Shown here piece after piece: positions 6,753 through 12,346 of a stretch of 12,346 bases of DNA. Below the pieces are notes generated by a model. It worked only from the letters and a program-made list of their open reading frames with translations, ran no database searches and was not told where the DNA came from. Positions within the stretch are counted from its first letter, which is position 1, and the number at the start of each line of letters is the position of its first letter. The position numbers and the translations under genes are program-made. Source of the stretch: Actinomycetota bacterium (lineage in GTDB: Bacteria; Actinomycetota; Actinomycetes; S36-B12); the NCBI GenBank assembly GCA_027729865.1, contig JAQCBM010000028.1, positions 1-12,346 of the forward strand. Direction: 5' to 3'.

Positions 6753-8048
6753 ATGGATTCGGGTGTAACCGCGTGGTTGCTCACAGCAACCGCTCTGGTG
6801 TTCTTGATGATTCCCGGTCTGGCGTTCTTCTATGGAGGAATGAACAGATCGAAGTCCGTTCTCAACATGCTGATGATGGTCATCGGTGCGTTGTTCATCG
6901 TCGGCATTCTGTGGGCGCTGTACGGCTATTCGATGGCGTACGGAGCGAGCAACGGTGGATTCGTCGGCAGCTTCACCGACTACTTCGGTCTGGAAGCGGC
7001 TCTTGCGCCACCGGGGCCGGATGAGGCGTACCCGCTGATGGCTGACGTGGTCTTCCAGGCGATGTTCGCCTGCTTGACTGTGGGCCTGATTGCCGGCGCT
7101 CTCGCGGATCGCATGAAGTTCGGCGCGTGGATCATCTTCGCGGCCATCTGGGCGTCCTTGGTCTACTTCCCGGTTGCTCACTGGGTCTGGGGCGATGGCT
7201 GGATCGAGATGATGGACATCGGTGGTGCGAGCGTTATCGACTTCGCCGGTGGTACCGCGGTCCACATCAACGCCGGTGCGGCCGCGCTCGCGGTCTGTAT
7301 CGTGCTCGGGCGTCGCCTGGGCTGGCCCAAGCAACCAATGCGTCCGCACAACCTCACGATGGTCATGCTGGGTGCTGGCCTACTGTGGTTTGGCTGGTTC
7401 GGCTTCAACGCCGGATCTGCGTACGCAGCAGACAACACCGCTGCCATCGCTGCTACCAACACGCTGCTTGCTACATGTGCTGCTGGCATTGCGTGGCTGA
7501 TCGTGGAAAAGATCCGCGACGGCAAGGCAACGTCGCTAGGTGCGGCATCGGGCATCGTCGCCGGCCTGGTGGCCATCACACCCGCCTGCGCGAACGTGAC
7601 ACCCATCGGTGCAATCGCGATCGGACTCATCGCCGGTGCCGTCTGTGCGTGGGCAGTGACACTGAAGTACAAGCTCGGGTTCGACGACTCGTTCGACGTC
7701 GTCGGTATCCACCTTGTCGGTGGCGTTATCGGAACGTTGCTGCTGGGCTTCCTCGCCTCGGACATCGCGGCCGAGGGCGGCCAGAACGGTCTGCTCTACG
7801 GTGGCAACGTGAACCTGCTGATCGCGCAGATCATTGCGGCGGCCGGAGTGCTGGTCTACTCCTTCGTCCTTGCGGGAATCATTGCCCTGGTGATGAAGAA
7901 GGTCATTGGCATCCGACTCGATGAAGAGGATGAGGTCAGCGGAATCGACCTCGCGGAGCACGCAGAGACTGCCTATGAGTTGGGTGACTCTGGTGCTGGT
8001 GGTGCATTCGCAGGTGTCGGGCACGCTGCCCGCACGAAGGAGGTGTAG
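6753..8048 (+). CDS. amtB: Ammonium channel Amt
   Basis: This is an integral membrane Amt/MEP/Rh-family protein that conducts ammonium or ammonia into the cell. It has 431 residues, mostly hydrophobic, consistent with the usual 11 transmembrane helices; there is no cleavable signal peptide. The twin pore histidines are H171 (GGTAVHINAG) and H320 (VVGIHLVGG), D163 matches the structural Asp160 of E. coli, and W146 in AHWVWG matches Trp148 at the outer site. GWFGFNAGSA at 214-223 and ITPACANVTP at 275-284 are further family hallmarks. The cytoplasmic C-terminus has the PII-contacting motif GIRLDEEDEVSGIDLAEHAE; an Ala replaces the usual Gly after His403. It is the first gene of the amtB-glnK-glnD operon behind GlnR-type boxes. 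Its stop TAG shares one base with a GTG and lies 2 bases before the PII ATG. Confidence 0.96.
   Translation: MDSGVTAWLLTATALVFLMIPGLAFFYGGMNRSKSVLNMLMMVIGALFIVGILWALYGYSMAYGASNGGFVGSFTDYFGLEAALAPPGPDEAYPLMADVVFQAMFACLTVGLIAGALADRMKFGAWIIFAAIWASLVYFPVAHWVWGDGWIEMMDIGGASVIDFAGGTAVHINAGAAALAVCIVLGRRLGWPKQPMRPHNLTMVMLGAGLLWFGWFGFNAGSAYAADNTAAIAATNTLLATCAAGIAWLIVEKIRDGKATSLGAASGIVAGLVAITPACANVTPIGAIAIGLIAGAVCAWAVTLKYKLGFDDSFDVVGIHLVGGVIGTLLLGFLASDIAAEGGQNGLLYGGNVNLLIAQIIAAAGVLVYSFVLAGIIALVMKKVIGIRLDEEDEVSGIDLAEHAETAYELGDSGAGGAFAGVGHAARTKEV
8038..8043 (+). promoter_or_regulatory. Ribosome-binding site that selects the PII start
   Basis: AAGGAGG-like sequence at the end of amtB (core GGAGG at 8039-8043) lies 7 nt from ATG 8051 but only 4 nt from the adjacent GTG 8048. 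The spacing favours ATG 8051, giving the canonical N-terminus MKLITAIIKP. Confidence 0.75.
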
Positions 8049-8050
8049 TG

Positions 8051-8389
8051 ATGAAGCTGATCACGGCAATCATCAAGCCGTTCAAGTTGGACGACGTCAA
8101 GACCGCAGTGGAAGCTCTCGATGTGCATGGCATGACCGTGTCGGAGGCGTCCGGTTTCGGTCGGCAGCGCGGTCACACCGAGGTGTATCGCGGCGCTGAG
8201 TACACAGTTGAGCTCGTACCGAAGGTGCGGATAGAAATCGTCATCGAGGACGATCGTGCCGGGGACGTGATCGATGCCATCGTTGGTGCCGCGCAGACCG
8301 GAAAGATCGGTGACGGCAAGGTGTGGTCGGTACCCGTGGACACCGTGGTTCGTGTCCGTACCGGGGAACGTGGAGCTGAGGCGCTCTAA
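8051..8389 (+). CDS. glnK: Nitrogen regulatory protein PII (GlnK/GlnB)
   Basis: PII is a trimeric cytosolic sensor of ATP/ADP and 2-oxoglutarate that controls ammonium uptake and nitrogen metabolism. The protein has 112 residues, exactly the family length. Key positions keep standard PII numbering: Q39 (Mg-ATP/2-oxoglutarate site), Y46, Y51 in the T-loop sequence RGAEYTVELVPK, K58 (2-oxoglutarate contact), the B-loop TGKIGDGK at 83-90, and R101/R103 (ATP phosphates). Tyr51 is the residue that GlnD modifies: uridylylation in enterobacteria, adenylylation in Streptomyces and Corynebacterium. The position directly after amtB is characteristic of GlnK-type PII; actinobacterial genomes often call it glnB. 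Translation is likely coupled to amtB. Binding to AmtB through the T-loop to block the pore is known for the family and inferred here. Confidence 0.96.
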   Translation: MKLITAIIKPFKLDDVKTAVEALDVHGMTVSEASGFGRQRGHTEVYRGAEYTVELVPKVRIEIVIEDDRAGDVIDAIVGAAQTGKIGDGKVWSVPVDTVVRVRTGERGAEAL

Positions 8390-8394
8390 CACAT

Positions 8395-10725
8395 ATGGAA
8401 CAACGGCTGCAGATTGCGCGGCGCTCGGATCTTGAAGGGTCCGAGCGCCGCGCGCTGCTGACCGCCTTCACCGATGAGTGGCTCGCAGGCCTGTTCACCG
8501 AGGCTGTTGCAGGTCATGGACTTGACCCTTCCGATTTCTGTCTAGTGGCGGTTGGCGGCTACGGCCGAGGCGAGATGTCGCTACGGAGCGACGTCGATGT
8601 CTTCTTGCTGCACGACACATCTGCTCGCAAGGTCGAAGAAGTCGCTTCGGCGCTGTGGTACCCGATTTGGGATTCCGGCGTGGCTTTGGACCATGCAGTC
8701 CGAACGGTGCCCCAGGCGCGCCGGCTCGCGCACGAGGATTTCAAGGTTCTACTCGGATTGATCGACGCCCGGCCCATCGCGGGCAACGCAGGGCTAGCCG
8801 AGACGTTGCGCTCGGGTGTGCTGGGCGACTGGCGAGCGGGGGTGTCGACCCGCTTGGGGGATTTGCACGAGTCGGTCATGGAACGCCGCAGCCGAGTTGG
8901 AGACCTCGCGCAACTGCTGGAGCCCGAACTCAAGGAGGCGTACGGAGGACTTCGCGACGCTGTTGCGTTGCGCGCCTTGGCCGCATCCTGGGTGGTGGAC
9001 CTTCCGCGGACAACATGGCCGGCGTCGGCAGCCATGCTCTTGGACGTGCGAGATGTCTTGCATGCGCGCGGGATGCGTGATCGTCTCACCATGCAAGAGC
9101 AAGACGAGGTGGCTGCGCGACTGAGTGACTCGCTGCCGGGAGTCGACGACGCCGATGGCCTGCTCCGTGCTGTCTATCTCGCGGGTCGTGAAATCGCCTT
9201 CACGAGTGACGTCGCCTGGTACCGCGCGCTTCGCACCATGCGCAGGCCATCGAGTGTGGTCCCGAGGGCCATTCGCCGCCTTGGCCGACGATCCTCATCT
9301 GGGCAAGTCGAACGCACGCCGTTGGCCGAAGGCGTGGTGGTGAGTGAGGGAGAAGTCCTGTTGGCCCGGGGGGCCTCGCCGGAATCCGATCACGGATTGG
9401 CCGTGCGTGCCGCTGCTGCTGCCGCCCAGGCTTCGGTGATCCTCGCGCCCTCGACACTCGAACGCCTGGCATCGGTGGACGCGCCGGCCCAGCCGTGGTC
9501 GGCCGAGATGCGACAGTCCTTTGTCTCGTTGCTTGGCGCCGGCCAGTCGAGTGTGGCGGTGATCGAGGCACTTGACCAGACGGCAATCCTCGAGCGGTGG
9601 ATTCCGGAATGGTCGGCGGTGCGATCGCTGCCGCAACGCAACGCCATCCACGAATACACCGTTGATCGTCACCTACTCATGACCGCCGTTCATGCGTCCG
9701 AGCGTGCTCGCGATGTTGATCGCCCAGACCTGCTGCTGATCAGTGCTCTGTTGCATGACATCGGCAAGGGGTTCCCGGGTGATCACAGTGAGGTGGGTGC
9801 GCCGATCGCTCGCGATATAGCCACCCGCATGGGTTTCGACGAGTCCGACGCCGCGGTCATTCACTCGTTGGTCAGGTATCACTTGCTGCTACCCGATGTG
9901 GCCACCCGGCGTGACCTTGATGACCCTGCGACCATCGAGTCGGTCACCAGGCACATCCGCGATGTGCAGACGCTGGAACTTCTCCATGCCTTGACCTGGG
10001 CCGACGCTGAAGCAACCGGACCATCGGTGCGAACCTCATGGCGTCGTCAGCTGATCGCTCAGTTGGTGAATCGTTGCGCCGCGGCCCTGCACGGAGAGTC
10101 AGTCGATCTCATCGAGGCGTCACCTGCGCTGGAGAGCGCACTCGCTGAAACTGGCCTGACCTCCGTGTCCGTGGTTCCGGCCGACGACGGTTGTTCGATA
10201 GTTGTGTCAACGCCTGAACGGTTCGGCATCTTGAGCACGGTCGCGGGAGTGCTGTCCACGCACCGACTCCACATTCGTGGAGCGCGAATTCGGACCGACG
10301 GACCCCGCGCAGCTCAAGAGTGGTTCGTACGGCCACTGTTCGGAGATCCTCCAGACGAGAAGGCCATCGCCTCCGATCTTCGGGCCGCCCTTGCCGGTGA
10401 TTTAGACATCGATGATCGCTTGCAGCGGCGCGAGGCGGAGAATTCGCTACGCCGGGATTGGGTGCCGCCCAAGGTGCTCATCGATCGATCCCCGCGCACG
10501 CACACCGTTGTGGAAGTCCGCGCCCACGATGAGCCGGCACTTCTGTATCGCGTTACCAAAGCCCTCGTGGCTGCCGATGCCGTGGTGACAGGAGCGAAGA
10601 TCGACACCCTTGGATCGGAGGTCGTGGACGCCTTTTTCATCACCGATCGACTCGGTGCGGCTTTGGGCGACGATCACGCCGACGCCGTGCGCACCACGGT
10701 GCAGGCCGCGTTGGACGCGCGTTAG
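8395..10725 (+). CDS. glnD: PII nucleotidylyltransferase / PII-removing enzyme GlnD
   Basis: GlnD attaches a nucleotide to Tyr51 of PII under nitrogen limitation and removes it under nitrogen excess. The protein has 776 residues, shorter than E. coli GlnD (about 890) but near actinobacterial ones. The nucleotidyltransferase site is GGYGRGEMSLRSDVD at 54-68, with D66 and D68 as catalytic metal ligands. The helical linker includes EPELKEAYGGLRDA near 175-190. The HD hydrolase domain has H426, the pair H454-D455 in LLHDIGKGF and H464. Two glutamine-sensing ACT domains follow at about 592-665 and 703-776. Actinobacterial homologues adenylylate rather than uridylylate, so I infer AMP as the group. 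The ATG lies 5 bp after the PII stop and has no clear Shine-Dalgarno; a strong hairpin covers codons 8-20. Alignment with remembered Streptomyces GlnD N-termini (RRAxL..DEWLAGLF) supports this start. Confidence 0.95.
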   Translation: MEQRLQIARRSDLEGSERRALLTAFTDEWLAGLFTEAVAGHGLDPSDFCLVAVGGYGRGEMSLRSDVDVFLLHDTSARKVEEVASALWYPIWDSGVALDHAVRTVPQARRLAHEDFKVLLGLIDARPIAGNAGLAETLRSGVLGDWRAGVSTRLGDLHESVMERRSRVGDLAQLLEPELKEAYGGLRDAVALRALAASWVVDLPRTTWPASAAMLLDVRDVLHARGMRDRLTMQEQDEVAARLSDSLPGVDDADGLLRAVYLAGREIAFTSDVAWYRALRTMRRPSSVVPRAIRRLGRRSSSGQVERTPLAEGVVVSEGEVLLARGASPESDHGLAVRAAAAAAQASVILAPSTLERLASVDAPAQPWSAEMRQSFVSLLGAGQSSVAVIEALDQTAILERWIPEWSAVRSLPQRNAIHEYTVDRHLLMTAVHASERARDVDRPDLLLISALLHDIGKGFPGDHSEVGAPIARDIATRMGFDESDAAVIHSLVRYHLLLPDVATRRDLDDPATIESVTRHIRDVQTLELLHALTWADAEATGPSVRTSWRRQLIAQLVNRCAAALHGESVDLIEASPALESALAETGLTSVSVVPADDGCSIVVSTPERFGILSTVAGVLSTHRLHIRGARIRTDGPRAAQEWFVRPLFGDPPDEKAIASDLRAALAGDLDIDDRLQRREAENSLRRDWVPPKVLIDRSPRTHTVVEVRAHDEPALLYRVTKALVAADAVVTGAKIDTLGSEVVDAFFITDRLGAALGDDHADAVRTTVQAALDAR
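8415..8454 (+). other. Strong RNA hairpin within the first 20 codons of glnD
   Basis: GCGCGGCGCTCGGA at 8416-8429 is the exact reverse complement of 8440-8453. The stem continues inward in RNA by U8430-G8439, C8431-G8438 and U8432-G8437, closing a UGAA loop at 8433-8436. It continues outward by U8415-G8454. The total is about 18 bp, 15 of them Watson-Crick, and very GC-rich. It begins at base +21/+22 of the coding sequence, just in front of an initiating ribosome. No T-tract follows. This structure is far stronger than other inverted repeats I could find by eye in the window. Confidence 0.75.
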
Positions 10726-10771
10726 TCTGGCCGTTCAGGGTTGGTTTCAGTCGTCGTCGTAGGGAGCCGAA

Positions 10772-12340
10772 GTGTTCGGGTCGCTGTCGGATCGCTTAGC
10801 CGCGACCTTCAAAGGTCTACGTGGCAAAGGCCGACTCTCTGAAGCGGACATCGACGCGACGGTTCGCGAAATCCGTACTGCTCTGCTTGAAGCCGACGTT
10901 GCGCTTCCCGTCGTTCGGGCGTTCACCGCCCGCGTCAAGGAGCGTGCACTGTCGGCGGAAGTGTCGGGCGCGCTCAACCCCGCGCAGCAGGTCGTCAAGA
11001 TCGTGCATGGGGAACTCGTCGAGATCCTGGGTGGTCAGACCCGGCAGATCCAGTTCGCCAAGACCGGACCCACCATCATCTTGCTCGCCGGTTTGCAAGG
11101 AGCTGGCAAAACCACATTGGCCGGCAAACTTGCGGCGCATTTGAAGAACGACGGCCACACGCCACTTCTTGTTGCTGCCGACCTGCAGCGTCCCAATGCG
11201 GTGGACCAGCTGAAAGTTGTCGGCGAGCGAGCCGGCGTTCCTGTCTTCGCCCCCGAGCCGGGCAACGGTGTGGGTGATCCCGTTCGAGTAGCGCGCGATG
11301 CGCGCACCCACGCGCAGACTGCGCTGCATGATGTAGTGATCGTCGACACCGCGGGCCGCTTGGCGATCGACACGGAGTTGATGGATCAGCTCCGCAAAGT
11401 GCGCGATGCGGTTCAGCCGGACAACGTCCTGCTGGTGGTCGACGCCATGATCGGCCAGGACGCGGTGACCACCGCCGAGCAATTCGGTGAGCACGTCGGC
11501 TTCGATGGTGTGGTTCTGACCAAACTCGACGGGGATGCACGCGGTGGCGCGGCGCTGTCCATCGTGACCGTCACAGGCAAGCCCATCATGTTCGCCTCGG
11601 TGGGCGAGAAACTCGACGAATTCGAGGCCTTCCATCCGGACCGGATGGCGAATCGCATCTTGGACATGGGCGATGTCCTGACCTTGATCGAGCAGGCCGA
11701 GCGTGCCTTTGATGCCGAACAGGCCGAGAAGATGGCCCGCAAGGTCCAAACCGGCGAGGACTTCACCCTCGAGGACTTCCTCGAGCAGATGCAGTCCATC
11801 AAGAAGATGGGCTCGCTCGGCAAGATCCTGGGGATGCTCCCGGGCATGGGGGAGATGAAGGAGCAACTCGATCAGGTCGACGATCGAGAGCTCGATCGCG
11901 TCTCCGCGATCATCCAGTCAATGACACCTGCCGAGCGGCAGGACCCGAAGATCTTGAACGCCTCTCGGCGCACGCGTATCGCTCGCGGCTCGGGCACGCA
12001 GGTCAGCGATGTCAACGGACTGATCGAACGTTTCGGTGAGGCGCAGAAGATGATGCGCCAGATGGGCAAGGGCGGCGGTATGCCGGGCATGCCGGGCATG
12101 GGCGGTGGCAAGAAGTCCAAGGGCAAGATGCCCAAGCAGAACGTGCGCAAGGGCAAGAAGGGCAAGAGCGGCAACCCGGCCAAGCGGGCCGCACAGGAGT
12201 CCGGGGTCCGAGCCGAGGGTGCATCGCTCGATGGATCGGCCGGTGGATCGGCCGGTGGATCGCCCAGTGGATCGTCCGATCAGATGACCCCGCCGGATCT
12301 GTCCCAGCTCCCCGACGAACTCAAGAAGCTGCTCTCCTAA
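10772..12340 (+). CDS. ffh: Signal recognition particle GTPase Ffh (SRP54)
   Basis: Ffh binds signal sequences of nascent membrane proteins and 4.5S RNA and delivers them to FtsY. The protein has 522 residues. The N domain (about 1-90) is followed by the G domain, with P-loop GLQGAGKTT at 107-115, DLQRP at 137-141, DTAGR at 192-196 and TKLDG at 250-254. The methionine-rich M domain runs from about 310 to 435. It includes the RNA-binding stretch SRRTRIARGSGTQVSDVNGL. A tail follows: Met-Pro-Gly repeats from 437, a Lys-rich segment, a Gly/Ser repeat at 487-503 and a leucine-containing end at 507-522. GTG 10772 is preceded by AGGGAG at 10761-10766, 5 nt away, and the sequence from it matches the usual MFxSLSDRL start. 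The 46 bp after glnD contain no evident terminator or promoter. Confidence 0.96.
   Translation: MFGSLSDRLAATFKGLRGKGRLSEADIDATVREIRTALLEADVALPVVRAFTARVKERALSAEVSGALNPAQQVVKIVHGELVEILGGQTRQIQFAKTGPTIILLAGLQGAGKTTLAGKLAAHLKNDGHTPLLVAADLQRPNAVDQLKVVGERAGVPVFAPEPGNGVGDPVRVARDARTHAQTALHDVVIVDTAGRLAIDTELMDQLRKVRDAVQPDNVLLVVDAMIGQDAVTTAEQFGEHVGFDGVVLTKLDGDARGGAALSIVTVTGKPIMFASVGEKLDEFEAFHPDRMANRILDMGDVLTLIEQAERAFDAEQAEKMARKVQTGEDFTLEDFLEQMQSIKKMGSLGKILGMLPGMGEMKEQLDQVDDRELDRVSAIIQSMTPAERQDPKILNASRRTRIARGSGTQVSDVNGLIERFGEAQKMMRQMGKGGGMPGMPGMGGGKKSKGKMPKQNVRKGKKGKSGNPAKRAAQESGVRAEGASLDGSAGGSAGGSPSGSSDQMTPPDLSQLPDELKKLLS
12080..12097 (+). repeat. Tandem 9-bp repeat (Met-Pro-Gly) in ffh
   Basis: ATGCCGGGC occurs twice head to tail and is followed by the related ATGGGCGGT. 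It encodes MPGMPGMGG at the end of the M domain. Met/Gly repeats in this place are common in actinobacterial Ffh. Confidence 0.75.
12232..12279 (+). repeat. Four tandem 12-bp repeats in the ffh 3' end
   Basis: The unit TGGATCGGCCGG occurs twice exactly (12232-12243, 12244-12255). Two degenerate copies follow: TGGATCGCCCAG and TGGATCGTCCGA. Being a multiple of three, it preserves the frame and encodes a flexible Gly/Ser/Ala linker (residues 487-503) between the Lys-rich tail and the final leucine-containing segment of Ffh. Copy number could vary between strains by slippage without breaking the gene. Confidence 0.85.
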
Positions 12341-12346
12341 CCCCCG

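Noticed and set aside
7127..7924. Plus-strand 265-codon frame inside amtB
   Set aside because: It is an out-of-frame Arg/His/Cys-rich translation overlapping the conserved Amt coding frame, with no ribosome-binding site.
10726..10771. Search for a promoter or terminator between glnD and ffh
   Set aside because: No paired -35/-10, stem-loop or T-tract is visible; only the ffh ribosome-binding site AGGGAG can be supported.
11291..11305. GCGCGC-GAT-GCGCGC inverted repeat inside ffh
   Set aside because: It is a 6-bp alternating GC repeat with a 3-nt loop, expected by chance in GC-rich coding sequence, with no positional context.
10817..11866. Minus-strand open frame of 349 codons opposite ffh
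   Set aside because: It has a His/Leu/Asp-rich shadow composition, no domain motif, and lies entirely opposite a well-conserved GTPase.

Overview
The window is a housekeeping segment of a GC-rich actinomycete-type chromosome. Every complete gene is on the + strand and the coding density is very high. The gene order rnc–mutM–smc–ftsY–amtB–glnK(glnB)–glnD–ffh is the arrangement known from Streptomyces and, with small insertions, from mycobacteria. The SMC, MutM and GlnD sequences also read as actinobacterial. Genus and species cannot be assigned from this sequence alone. I see no mobile element, phage gene, CRISPR array, tRNA or rRNA.

Layout. Positions 1-114 hold the last 37 codons of an unidentified upstream reading frame. 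Then comes a tightly packed block: rnc (RNase III, double-stranded RNA processing), mutM (8-oxoguanine DNA glycosylase, overlapping rnc by 8 bp), smc (chromosome condensation ATPase) and ftsY (membrane-anchored SRP receptor). The only notable gap in this block is the 81 bp between mutM and smc, which carries a small perfect inverted repeat. A 145-bp intergenic region (6608-6752) follows. It contains three GTnAC/GAAAC pairs that match the GlnR nitrogen-regulator box, a plausible extended -10 and a strong ribosome-binding site. It drives amtB (ammonium channel), glnK/glnB (PII signal protein, starting within 5 bases of the amtB stop) and glnD (PII nucleotidylyltransferase, 5 bp after PII). After 46 bp, ffh (SRP GTPase) completes the window.

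How the genes work together. FtsY and Ffh are the receptor and the targeting GTPase of the signal recognition particle; they flank the nitrogen module. AmtB, PII and GlnD form an ammonium uptake and sensing circuit. AmtB conducts ammonium, PII plugs AmtB when nitrogen is plentiful, and GlnD modifies PII on Tyr51 (adenylylation is the known actinobacterial chemistry) when nitrogen is scarce. The GlnR boxes would switch the circuit on under nitrogen limitation.

This is mainly a well-known conserved region, and I found no new multi-gene system. The most interesting unexplained signals are at nucleotide level. One is a near-perfect hairpin of about 18 bp with a 4-nt loop inside the first 20 codons of glnD. 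Another is the three-unit, helically phased GlnR-type operator upstream of amtB. Lesser ones are a start-site-masking inverted repeat before smc and a 12-bp tandem repeat encoding a Gly/Ser tail in Ffh.
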